10,069 nt of DNA. It comes from JAVBQJ01 sp045585875 (GTDB taxonomy: Bacteria > Verrucomicrobiota > Lentisphaeria > Victivallales > Victivallaceae). The stretch lies in NCBI GenBank assembly GCA_045585875.1, contig JAZMZH010000034.1:1-10069 (forward strand), read 5' to 3'. Below, piece by piece: positions 1-6,108 of the stretch. The notes under the pieces were generated by a model, which saw nothing but the letters and a program-made list of their open reading frames with translations, searched no databases and was not told the DNA's origin. Position 1 is the first letter of the stretch; each line of letters starts with the position of its first letter. The translations under genes were made by a program, and so were the position numbers.

Positions 1-1368
1 GGGATGATCCCGGCGGTGGAGACGCTCACCGGGACTCCGGCAGTGCGCAAACTCATGGCGGAAAGAGATTTCTCCGGCTTGGAAGACCTGCTCCGGCAGA
101 GCCGCGTCCCGGCGCTGCGGAGCTTCTCCCGGAGCCTGCAGGGTCTTGTGGAATCGGGCAGGGTTTCCCGGGAGGAGGCACTGGCCGCCGCGGACGCTCC
201 GGACGAACTCGATCAGCTGCTGCGGGGGATGGAATCCGGCGTGGACACCTTCCGGGGGGCTCCCGGTCTGGAAAACGACACCGAGGAGGTGAATATGAAG
301 CGACTCCTCCACTCGGCGGTCAAAAATCTCGCCAGCGATCTGATTTTGTCGGCGGGGACGCCTCCGACGCTGCGCATTGCCGGAGCCCTGTGTCCGCTGA
401 ACACCGCTCCGCTGTCGGGGAACGACACCAGACGGCTGCTCTTCAGCGTGCTGAACTCCCGGCAGCAGGCGGAATTCGAGGAAAATCGGGAGATCGACCT
501 GGCATTGAGCGTGCGTCTGCGCCGCGGCGACGGCGAGATGGATCCCCGGGAATACAGGTTCCGGGTCAACGGCTTTTTTCAACGGGGCTTCGTCGGCGGC
601 GCGATCCGGATCATCCCCGACGTCATTCCCTCCTGCGAGGAGCTGAATCTGCCGGCGCCGCTGGTCAATCTCACCTCCAAAAAACAGGGTTTCGTGCTCA
701 TCACCGGTCCCACCGGCCACGGCAAATCCACCACCCTGGCCAGTCTCATCGACCGGATCAACCGGGACACGCCCTGTCATATCGTGACCGTGGAGGACCC
801 GATCGAATACGTGCATCACAATCGTGCCGCCATCGTCGAACAGCGTGAAGTCCACAGCGACACCGCGAGTTTTCAGAACGCGCTGAAATTCGTCCTGCGT
901 CAGGATCCCGACGTGATCCTCATCGGCGAAATGCGGGACGCCGAAACCATGGCCGCGGCGCTGACCGCCGCCGAAACCGGGCATCTGGTCTTTGCGACCC
1001 TGCACACCAATTCGGCGGCGCAGAGCATCGACCGCATCATCGACAGCTTCCCGGCGCATCAGCAGAATCAGATCCGGATCCAGCTGGCGGCGACCCTCCT
1101 GGCGGTGGTTTCCCAGCGGCTGATTCCCAAAACGGACGGCAAAGGGCGGGTCGCCGCCTTTGAAGTCATGCTGGGCACTCCGGCGGTGCAGGCGCTGATC
1201 CGCGAGGGCAAGACCAGTCATCTGCAGAGCCAGCTGGAGACCGGTTCCAGAGACGGGATGATGACCATGGAGAAATCCCTCCAGATCCTCTACGGCTCGG
1301 GGCAGATCTCCCTGCGGGACATGAACGCCCTCACCCGTGAATTCAAACCGGTAAAGGAGTTTTTGTGA
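1..1368 (+). CDS. pilT: PilT-family type IV pilus retraction ATPase, 5'-partial, apparent tandem PilT-PilT fusion
   Basis: The reading frame is open from base 1, so the gene starts outside the window. Counting from the ATG at 4, residues 1-75 look like the C-terminal end of one PilT (GTPAVRKL, then SGRVSREEALAAADAPDEL). A linker of about 22 residues follows without a stop, and from residue 98 (ATG at 295) a complete second PilT begins: N-terminal domain with ASDLILSAG at 110-118, Walker A GPTGHGKST at 235-243, Asp box VEDPIEYVH at 263-271, Walker B ILIGEMRD at 305-312 and His box TGHLVFATLHTN at 325-336. PilT hexamers hydrolyse ATP at the inner membrane to retract type IV pili, driving twitching motility. 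A strong ribosome binding site precedes the ATG at 295, so the second unit (357 aa, a usual PilT/PilU length) could also be made alone. The stop overlaps ispF by 4 nt. Family assignment is very secure; whether the product is one fused protein or two is not settled. Confidence 0.93.
   Translation, partial: GMIPAVETLTGTPAVRKLMAERDFSGLEDLLRQSRVPALRSFSRSLQGLVESGRVSREEALAAADAPDELDQLLRGMESGVDTFRGAPGLENDTEEVNMKRLLHSAVKNLASDLILSAGTPPTLRIAGALCPLNTAPLSGNDTRRLLFSVLNSRQQAEFEENREIDLALSVRLRRGDGEMDPREYRFRVNGFFQRGFVGGAIRIIPDVIPSCEELNLPAPLVNLTSKKQGFVLITGPTGHGKSTTLASLIDRINRDTPCHIVTVEDPIEYVHHNRAAIVEQREVHSDTASFQNALKFVLRQDPDVILIGEMRDAETMAAALTAAETGHLVFATLHTNSAAQSIDRIIDSFPAHQQNQIRIQLAATLLAVVSQRLIPKTDGKGRVAAFEVMLGTPAVQALIREGKTSHLQSQLETGSRDGMMTMEKSLQILYGSGQISLRDMNALTREFKPVKEFL
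283..297 (+). promoter_or_regulatory. Strong internal ribosome binding site and start codon in the pilT frame
   Basis: GAGGAGG at 283-289 lies 5 nt before an ATG at 295 that is in frame with the surrounding PilT coding sequence. The ATG falls exactly where an ordinary PilT begins (MKRLLHSAVKNLASD). The match and spacing are as good as any start in this window. This supports separate translation of the second PilT unit even though no stop codon ends the first. Confidence 0.65.
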
Positions 1369-1862
1369 GAGAGATGCGCATCGGTTTCGGAAATGACATT
1401 CACCGCCTGGAGCCCGGGCGCAGACTTGTTCTGGGCGGCGTGGAGATCCCCCACGAAAAGGGCCTCCTGGGACACAGCGATGCCGACGTGGTGATCCACG
1501 CGGTCATCGACGCCTGGCTGGGCGCGCTGGCGCTGGGGGACATCGGAGGGTTCTTCCCGGACACGGACCCGGCTTACAGGGGCATCGACAGCAGGGAACT
1601 TCTGCGCCGGGTGCTGGTGCTTCCGGAGAGCCAAAAGTGGCGGCTGGGAAATCTGGATGTGACCATCAACGCCCAGCGTCCCCGGCTGGCCCCCTTTCTC
1701 CCGGCCATGCGCGCACTCCTGGCCGAAAGCTTCAAGTGCGGCGTCGAGCGGGTTTCGATCAAAGCCAAAACCGGGGAGAAACTCGGTTTCGTGGGGCGCG
1801 AGGAGGGCATATCCGCCGAAGCGGTGCTCCTGCTCCGTCCGGCGGGAGAGGAGGAGTCCTGA
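1365..1862 (+). CDS. ispF: 2-C-methyl-D-erythritol 2,4-cyclodiphosphate synthase (IspF)
   Basis: IspF converts 4-diphosphocytidyl-methylerythritol 2-phosphate to the cyclic diphosphate with release of CMP, in the cytosolic MEP route to isoprenoid precursors. At 165 aa it has the family's usual length. The metal-ligand motif is FGNDIHR with D11 and H13; GHSDADVVIHA supplies the third ligand, H45, and the conserved H37; GDIGGFFPDTDP and the C-terminal AKTGEKLGFVGREEGISAEA are canonical. The GTG start at 1365 is preferred because AAAGGAG (1353-1359) sits 5 nt upstream and it gives a GTGA overlap with the pilT stop; an ATG at 1374 is a less well-spaced alternative. The stop overlaps the next gene's ATG by one base (TGATG), so translation of the three genes is probably coupled. 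Function is secure. Confidence 0.96.
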   Translation: MREMRIGFGNDIHRLEPGRRLVLGGVEIPHEKGLLGHSDADVVIHAVIDAWLGALALGDIGGFFPDTDPAYRGIDSRELLRRVLVLPESQKWRLGNLDVTINAQRPRLAPFLPAMRALLAESFKCGVERVSIKAKTGEKLGFVGREEGISAEAVLLLRPAGEEES

Positions 1863-2977
1863 TGCGGCTGGCCTTTGCGATTTTCCGTTACTTCCCGTTC
1901 GGGGGGCTGCAGGGCGACATGCTGCGCTTCGCCCTCTGCGCTTCCGGGCACGGCTGCGAAGTCGTGATCTTCTGCGACCGCTGGAGCGGCGAAAAACCGG
2001 ATTCTCCGGGAGTGACGGTCCGGGAACTGCCGGTGCGGGGCTGGAGCAACCACGCCCGGGCATGGAGTTTTGAAAAACTTTTCCGCAGGGCGGCGGCCGC
2101 GGAACACTTCGACGCCACCTTCGCCTTCAACCGCATCGGCGGCTGCGACTACTACTTTGCCGCCGACAACTGCCTGGCCGGCATCTATCGGGAAAAACAC
2201 GCGGAGCCGCTTTTGAAACTGCTGCCCCGCTACCGGATCTTCCTCGCTCAGGAGAGGGAAGTTTTCGCGCCCGAAGCCTCCACGGTCATTTTCACCATCG
2301 CCGATCAGCAAAAACCGGATTATCAGAAATATTACGCCACCCCGGACGCCCGCTTCGTCCCCCTGCCCCCCGGGGTCCGGCCCGAGTGCCGCCGTCCCGA
2401 AGAATCCCTCGCTTCCGAGATCCGCCGCCGTTTCCGTCGGGAGATCGGGGTGCCCGAGGACGCGGTGATGCTGATCACCGTCGGCGCCAATCTCAGGCTC
2501 AAGGGCGCCGACCGGGCGCTGGAGGCGCTGAAAAGTCTGCCGGAGAATTTCGTGCTCGTGCTGGCCGGAAACTGCGATCCGGGGCTGGCCGCTCCCGTCG
2601 GCGATCCCGCGGCGGAAAAGCGCATCTTCCGGCTGGGCCCGTGGCGGCGGATTCCCGAACTTCTTTTTTCCGCCGATCTCATGATCCATCCGGCGCGGGT
2701 GGACGCCACCGGGAGCGTGCTTCTGGAGGCTCTGGCGGCCGGACTGCCGGCGCTGGCCACGGATGTCTGCGGCTTCTCACGGCAGCTGGCCGAAGCCGGG
2801 ATGCCGGTGCTGACCGGGGGATTCACCCCCGCAAAGCTCCGGGCGGGAATCGCGGAGGCGACGGCACGTCTCCCGGAACTGCGGAAACGGGCTCTGGAAT
2901 ACGCGGATGGGCACGAGATCTTTCAGCGCTACGAAAAAGGCATTGCGTTTATCCTGCGGCGCAGCGCCGCTCCGTAA
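1862..2977 (+). CDS. waaG: WaaG-like lipopolysaccharide core glucosyltransferase (GT4 family)
   Basis: The 371-aa product matches what I know of WaaG (RfaG), about 374 aa, along its whole length: N-terminal RYFPFGGLQGDM, AFNRIGGCDYYFAAD near 88-102, LPPGV near 168-172, the donor-binding GANLRLKGADRAL at 208-220, and HPARVDATGSVLLEA followed by GLPALATDVCG at 276-304. WaaG transfers glucose from UDP-glucose to heptose of the LPS inner core at the cytoplasmic face of the inner membrane; sugar and acceptor here are inferred from that similarity. The first acidic residue of the GT4 EX7E motif is Asp281 rather than Glu, while Glu289 is kept. A frame extending upstream to 1637 exists but lies inside ispF; the ATG at 1862, overlapping the ispF stop, gives the canonical N-terminus. 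It is the last gene of the operon and meets the opposing gene after only 6 nt. Confidence 0.87.
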   Translation: MRLAFAIFRYFPFGGLQGDMLRFALCASGHGCEVVIFCDRWSGEKPDSPGVTVRELPVRGWSNHARAWSFEKLFRRAAAAEHFDATFAFNRIGGCDYYFAADNCLAGIYREKHAEPLLKLLPRYRIFLAQEREVFAPEASTVIFTIADQQKPDYQKYYATPDARFVPLPPGVRPECRRPEESLASEIRRRFRREIGVPEDAVMLITVGANLRLKGADRALEALKSLPENFVLVLAGNCDPGLAAPVGDPAAEKRIFRLGPWRRIPELLFSADLMIHPARVDATGSVLLEALAAGLPALATDVCGFSRQLAEAGMPVLTGGFTPAKLRAGIAEATARLPELRKRALEYADGHEIFQRYEKGIAFILRRSAAP

Positions 2978-2983
2978 CCGCCC

Positions 2984-3373
2984 TCACCAGCCGCAGCCGA
3001 CCCAGATGCTGAAAAATTCCTCCACTCCGGAAGCATCGTCGATGATCCGGAGCTCTTCCACGGAAGCGCACAGGCTGTGGCGGTAAATCACCAGACGGCC
3101 GCCGGAGGCGACGAAATCCCTGGACATCTGCGCCACCTCCCGGATGTAGCGTATGGCGCCGCGATCGGCCGCGGCGGTCACATCCTCCAGGCTGATGGGC
3201 ATGAGGGGACGGCAGCAGAGGCCGACGATGGCGCCGCGGAGATCGGTGATGCGGCGGTTGTGTTCGCTTCTGGCGCTCTCCTCGCAGCGGGCGGCTGCGG
3301 CGCAGGCGCCTTTCAGTTGCTCGAAGAGGTCCCGGAGTTCGGGGCTGTGTCCGGCCAAAGTGAAATTTTCCAT
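2984..3373 (-). CDS. Small hypothetical protein, cysteine-containing
   Basis: I do not recognise this 129-aa protein. It has no signal peptide or membrane segment, so it is probably cytosolic. The first half is charged and probably helical (residues 10-47); cysteines are at 24, 30, 53, 54, 102 and 127, with the adjacent pair in GLCCRPLMP. They do not form an obvious zinc-finger spacing. Frames are also open on the plus strand here, but the minus strand is chosen because GAGGAGG (plus coordinates 3380-3386) lies 6 nt before its ATG and a near-consensus promoter lies 45 nt upstream. It is a single-gene unit convergent with waaG and divergent from the HdeD-like gene. The 6-nt gap to waaG leaves no room for a terminator. 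Confidence 0.72.
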   Translation of the reverse strand: MENFTLAGHSPELRDLFEQLKGACAAAARCEESARSEHNRRITDLRGAIVGLCCRPLMPISLEDVTAAADRGAIRYIREVAQMSRDFVASGGRLVIYRHSLCASVEELRIIDDASGVEEFFSIWVGCGW

Positions 3374-3417
3374 AAGAAACCTCCTCTCTGTCTGATATGA
3401 AAAATCTTCTTTATCCG

Positions 3418-3446
3418 ATTATACACTTGAAAAAGAAATATTGCAA
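3418..3446 (-). promoter_or_regulatory. Sigma-70-type promoter for the 129-aa hypothetical gene
   Basis: Read on the minus strand, TTGCAA (3446-3441) and a perfect TATAAT (3423-3418) are separated by exactly 17 nt. The expected start point near 3411 gives a leader of about 37 nt that contains the GAGGAGG site. Upstream on the same strand is an A-rich tract (3447-3463) resembling an UP element. This is the best promoter in the window. Confidence 0.75.
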
Positions 3447-3464
3447 GTTTTTTTCGATTTTTAT

Positions 3465-3492
3465 TTGCACAAATTCCTGTTTCTGCTATATT
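3465..3492 (+). promoter_or_regulatory. Sigma-70-type promoter for the HdeD-like gene
   Basis: TTGCAC (3465-3470) and TATATT (3487-3492) are separated by 16 nt. The expected start near 3499 gives a leader of about 44 nt to the ATG at 3543. It points away from the promoter at 3446-3418, with the two -35 elements 18 nt apart. Confidence 0.6.
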
Positions 3493-3542
3493 TCATCAGC
3501 AACAGGGTTTTCTGCTTTCCAATCAAGAAAGGTTTTTGCAAA

Positions 3543-4100
3543 ATGAGCAATTATTCGGAACTCAAAATCTGGTTTTCGCCCACGCCGCTCGGCGCCAAAT
3601 CGTGGAAACTGCTCATGGGCTCGGGGATCCTCTACCTCGCCCTCGGCGTGATCATGCTCGTCTGGCCGAAAAAATCCGCCGCCGTCCTCCTGACGCTGCT
3701 GGGAGCCGCGGTCCTGATCTTCGGCCTGGAAATCTTCATCTCGGCCATCCGCAGCAAAGCCGGGAAACTGGCTCTGATCCGGGGGCTCTTCTGGCTGATC
3801 GTCGGAGCGCTGATCCTGGCCTCGCCCTGGCAGACGGCGATCCTGCTCTCCGTGATGGTGGGGGTGTGGATGATCTTTTCGGCGGTGGATCAGCTCTTTA
3901 CGGCCGCCATGGCTCCGGCCGGGAGTTTCGGCAAGATCGCTGTGCTGGTCTCCGGGATCTTCTCCCTGATTTTCGGCGGGATGGTGATCGTCTTCCCGCT
4001 GCTGGGGATCACCGTCATCGAACTTCTGCTGGCCCTTTATCTGATCATCTTCGGCGTGTTCGCGATTTCCGGGGCCAGCGCCATGCGCCAGCTCCGGTGA
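3543..4100 (+). CDS. HdeD/DUF308-family six-helix inner-membrane protein
   Basis: The 185-aa product is almost entirely hydrophobic, with about six predicted membrane segments (roughly 22-41, 46-68, 78-94, 97-116, 131-151 and 155-177), the size and layout of HdeD (about 190 aa in E. coli). Three helix-turn units share one pattern, a Gly-rich helix ending in Pro: GVIMLVWP, GALILASP and GGMVIVFP, consistent with a triplicated hairpin. E. coli HdeD is linked to acid resistance at high cell density, but the wider family has no defined biochemistry, so no function is claimed. The frame stays open back to 3441, but that stretch holds the promoter; the ATG at 3543, preceded by AAGAAAGG at about 3525-3532, gives the family-like N-terminus. 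Monocistronic, followed by a weak terminator-like palindrome and the tRNA genes. Confidence 0.85.
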   Translation: MSNYSELKIWFSPTPLGAKSWKLLMGSGILYLALGVIMLVWPKKSAAVLLTLLGAAVLIFGLEIFISAIRSKAGKLALIRGLFWLIVGALILASPWQTAILLSVMVGVWMIFSAVDQLFTAAMAPAGSFGKIAVLVSGIFSLIFGGMVIVFPLLGITVIELLLALYLIIFGVFAISGASAMRQLR

Positions 4101-4106
4101 TCCGGG

Positions 4107-4129
4107 AGGGTTTTTTCGCAAAAATCCCT
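4107..4129 (+). terminator. Possible terminator after the HdeD-like gene
   Basis: AGGG-T-TTTTT, loop CGC, AAAAA-T-CCCT forms a near-perfect palindrome with one T-T mismatch, 6 nt after the stop codon. Half the stem is A-T pairs and only TT follows it, so termination is possible but weak. Confidence 0.3.
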
Positions 4130-4138
4130 TTCCGCCGT

Positions 4139-4166
4139 TTGCTTTTTGCCAAAGTGGATGTATTTT
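4139..4166 (+). promoter_or_regulatory. Weak candidate promoter for the tRNA-Asp pair
   Basis: TTGCTT (4139-4144) and TATTTT (4161-4166) are spaced by 16 nt inside an A/T-rich island in G+C-rich DNA. The start point would be near 4173, about 47 nt before the first tRNA. Both hexamers are imperfect, so this is tentative. Confidence 0.3.
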
Positions 4167-4219
4167 AATAGGCGTGGATGCGGTCGGGAGTCTTTCCGGC
4201 CGCGGACGCAATGGCGAGC

Positions 4220-4296
4220 GGGGGAGTAGCTCAACTGGTTAGAGTGCCACCCTGTCACGGTGGATGTTGCGGGTTCGAGTCCCGTCTCTCTCGCCA
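4220..4296 (+). tRNA. tRNA-Asp (anticodon GTC), copy 1
   Basis: A 77-nt cloverleaf with encoded CCA. The acceptor strand GGGGGAG pairs with CTCTCTC through five Watson-Crick and two G-U pairs. The D arm is GCTC-AACTGGTTA-GAGT. The anticodon stem CCACC/GGTGG encloses loop CTGTCAC with anticodon GTC at 4254-4256. The T arm is GCGGG-TTCGAGT-CCCGT and the discriminator base is G. It decodes GAC/GAU. GUC is also a queuosine-type (GUN) anticodon, a target of the pathway served by queF at 6109. Confidence 0.96.
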
Positions 4297-4317
4297 TTTT
4301 TTTACCGCGTAACAAGC

Positions 4318-4394
4318 GGGGGAGTAGCTCAACTGGTTAGAGTGCCACCCTGTCACGGTGGATGTTGCGGGTTCGAGTCCCGTCTCTCTCGCCA
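4318..4394 (+). tRNA. tRNA-Asp (anticodon GTC), copy 2
   Basis: Identical in sequence and folding to the first copy; anticodon GTC at 4352-4354, CCA encoded. It starts 21 nt after copy 1. Both copies are followed by a run of T (seven after copy 1, five after copy 2). They are probably cotranscribed and come from a recent duplication. Confidence 0.96.
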
Positions 4395-4451
4395 TTTTTA
4401 TTTCCGGGGCCGGAAAACTCCCGCCGGGGCTCTTCGGACCCGTCAACCGGG

Positions 4452-4507
4452 CGGTACTGTCAAAAACAGCGGCGCCGAAAGACGCGCCGAGCCTTTCGGC
4501 AGTACCG
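4452..4507 (+). promoter_or_regulatory. Nested inverted repeats in the gltX leader (candidate structured RNA)
   Basis: CGGTACTG (4452-4459) is the reverse complement of CAGTACCG (4500-4507), and inside it GCCGAAAG (4474-4481) is the reverse complement of CTTTCGGC (4493-4500). The two 8-bp stems share base C4500. The structure ends 3 nt before the AAAGGA ribosome binding site (4511-4516). A small hairpin, CTGT-CAAAA-ACAG (4457-4469), would compete with the outer stem. No T-tract follows, so control of translation or RNA processing is more likely than termination. No known riboswitch or T-box motif was recognised. Confidence 0.45.
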
Positions 4508-4523
4508 ACAAAAGGAAACCATC

Positions 4524-5993
4524 ATGCCCGAAGAAGCCGCTGCCGTCCGTACCCGTTTCGCCCCCAGTCCCACCGGATTCATGCATGTGGGAAATCTCCG
4601 CACCGCCCTTTACGCCTGGCTGCTGGCCCGGAGCCGGGGCGGCAGATTCATTCTCCGCATCGAGGACACCGATCAGGCCCGTCAGGTGGACGGGGCGGTG
4701 GATGTGATTTACGCCACGCTGGCCGCCGCCGGGCTGGATCACGACGAAGGGCCGGACGTGGGAGGGCCCTGCGGGCCTTACATTCAGAGTCAGCGCCGGG
4801 ATCTGTACGGCGAATACGCCCGGCAGCTGGCGGATCAGGGGGACGCCTACTACTGTTTCTGCGGACGGAGCGAAACGGAGAGCGAGGACGGCGGGGAGGC
4901 GAAGCCCGACAACACCCCCTGCCCCTGCCGGGAACTGGACCGGGAGGAGGCCCGCCGGAGGGCGGAGAGCGGCGAACCCTTTGTCATCCGCCAGAAGCTG
5001 CCCCGGAGCGGCGTCACCTCTTTTTCGGATTCGGTATTCGGGGAGATCGCGATCGAAAACAAGGTGCTGGACGATCAGATCCTGCTGAAGAGCGACGGAC
5101 TGCCGACGTATAATTTCGCCAACGTGGTGGACGATCATCTCATGGGGATCACCCATGTGGTGCGGGGATGCGAATACCTCTCCAGCACGCCCAAGTACAA
5201 TCTGCTCTACAGGGCCTTCGGCTGGGAAATCCCCGTATACGTCCATCTGCCGCTGATCATGGGCCGTTCGGAGGACGGGACGGTGGCCAAGCTCTCCAAG
5301 CGCCACGGATCGGTCTCTTTTGAAAACCTGATGCAGGAGGGGTATCTGCCCCGGGCGATCATCAACTACATCGCCCTGCTGGGGTGGTCGCCGAAAAACG
5401 ACCGGGAACTCTTCTCCCTGGATGAGCTGTGCGAAGTCTTCAGCACCTCGGGCCTCAACAAGGCTCCCGCGATCTTCGACTACGGCAAGCTGGCGTGGAT
5501 GAACGGGGAATATCTCAAGGCTCTGGAGCCCGCGGATTTCGCCGCCCGCGCCCGCGGGTTCGCCGTCAATCTGCCGGAGGGTTCGGAGCTGGAGAGCCGC
5601 TGGCCGGCCATCGCCGCGCTGCTGCAGAGCCGGGTGCAGAAACTGGACGAAATTCCGGAAAAAATCGCCTTTCTGGTCCGGTGTCCGGCGTTTCCGGCGG
5701 AACTCTACTGCCACAAAAAGAGCAAATGCGATCCGGAAAAGGCCGCGGTCATCCTCCGGGAGATCCTTCCGGAGTTTGAAGCGCTTGCCTCCTGGAACGC
5801 CGGGAGCATTTTCGGAGTGATCGAGCATTACGCCGCGAGCCGGGAACAAAAGACCGCCCTCCCCGCCTGGGCGGTGCGCATCGCCGTCTCGGGTCAGGCG
5901 GTCACTCCGGGAGGGCCGGGGGAGATCATGGAGATTCTCGGGCGGGAGGAATCCCTCCGCCGGATGGGGAATGCCCTGAAAAATCTGGAATAA
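4524..5993 (+). CDS. gltX: Glutamyl-tRNA synthetase (class I)
   Basis: GltX charges tRNA-Glu with glutamate using ATP in the cytosol. The 489-aa product has the usual length. The Rossmann-fold signature FAPSPTGFMHVGNLRTAL has its HIGH-type motif HVGN at 21-24; RIEDTD is at 45-50; the KMSKS-type motif is KLSKRHG at 256-262. YCFCGR (C111, C113) and TPCPCRE (C133, C135) form the zinc-binding insertion; E. coli GluRS uses a similar arrangement with a C-x-H second half. The C-terminal anticodon-binding region is present. The frame runs upstream through tRNA copy 2, but the ATG at 4524, 7 nt after AAAGGA, gives the standard N-terminus. Discriminating and non-discriminating forms cannot be told apart by eye. 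It may be cotranscribed with the tRNA genes; no separate promoter is evident. Confidence 0.96.
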   Translation: MPEEAAAVRTRFAPSPTGFMHVGNLRTALYAWLLARSRGGRFILRIEDTDQARQVDGAVDVIYATLAAAGLDHDEGPDVGGPCGPYIQSQRRDLYGEYARQLADQGDAYYCFCGRSETESEDGGEAKPDNTPCPCRELDREEARRRAESGEPFVIRQKLPRSGVTSFSDSVFGEIAIENKVLDDQILLKSDGLPTYNFANVVDDHLMGITHVVRGCEYLSSTPKYNLLYRAFGWEIPVYVHLPLIMGRSEDGTVAKLSKRHGSVSFENLMQEGYLPRAIINYIALLGWSPKNDRELFSLDELCEVFSTSGLNKAPAIFDYGKLAWMNGEYLKALEPADFAARARGFAVNLPEGSELESRWPAIAALLQSRVQKLDEIPEKIAFLVRCPAFPAELYCHKKSKCDPEKAAVILREILPEFEALASWNAGSIFGVIEHYAASREQKTALPAWAVRIAVSGQAVTPGGPGEIMEILGREESLRRMGNALKNLE

Positions 5994-5994
5994 T

Positions 5995-6017
5995 CCCCGC
6001 CCGCGGCTGGGATTTTT
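5995..6017 (+). terminator. Rho-independent terminator after gltX
   Basis: CCCCGCC (5995-6001), loop CGC and GGCTGGG (6005-6011) form a seven-position stem with one C-T mismatch, followed by ATTTTT. It begins one base after the gltX stop codon. Confidence 0.5.
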
Positions 6018-6026
6018 CCGAAACCG

Positions 6027-6040
6027 TGCTATTGTATAGA
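6027..6040 (+). promoter_or_regulatory. Candidate extended -10 promoter for queF-argJ
   Basis: TGC-TATTGT (6027-6035) resembles an extended -10 element, with an overlapping alternative TATAGA (6035-6040). It lies just after the gltX terminator and about 70 nt before queF. No good -35 hexamer is seen at the right distance, so the assignment is tentative. Confidence 0.35.
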
Positions 6041-6108
6041 GAGACGGTCCTGCCCGAATTGCCGCCATGCTTTCGGCAGCGCCGTCGTGAGACGAAAGGG
6101 AGCGGGGG

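Larger units (their letters stand above)
4217..4399 (+). repeat. Direct tandem repeat of 85 nt carrying the two tRNA-Asp genes
   Basis: Bases 4217-4301 and 4315-4399 are identical, at an offset of 98 nt. The repeat extends only 3 nt upstream (AGC) and 5 nt downstream (T5) of the tRNA gene; the rest of the spacer differs from the flank. The duplication therefore covers the tRNA unit almost exactly. Confidence 0.9.

Noticed and set aside
1637..1861. Upstream extension of the WaaG-like gene
   Set aside because: This part lies in another frame inside ispF, and the canonical N-terminus with overlap start is at 1862.
1290..2689. Minus-strand frames of 257 and 371 codons over ispF and waaG
   Set aside because: Low-complexity antisense shadows of clearly recognised genes on the plus strand.
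3077..3400. Plus-strand frames opposite the 129-aa hypothetical gene
   Set aside because: No suitable promoter or ribosome binding site, whereas the minus strand has both.
4037..4446. Minus-strand frames beginning with or containing MARETGLEPATS
   Set aside because: They are antisense translations of the two tRNA-Asp genes, a well-known spurious protein in databases.
4400..4451. Terminator after the second tRNA-Asp
   Set aside because: Repeated CCGGGGC motifs and an imperfect TTCG hairpin are present, but with mismatches and no following T-tract.
4443..6068. 541-codon open frame on the minus strand
   Set aside because: Antisense to gltX; G+C-rich codon bias keeps it open, and its sequence shows no domain.
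6018..6108. preQ1 riboswitch in the queF leader
   Set aside because: No preQ1-I style stem with an A-rich tail and no recognisable class II or III layout; only a short GTGA-loop hairpin is present.
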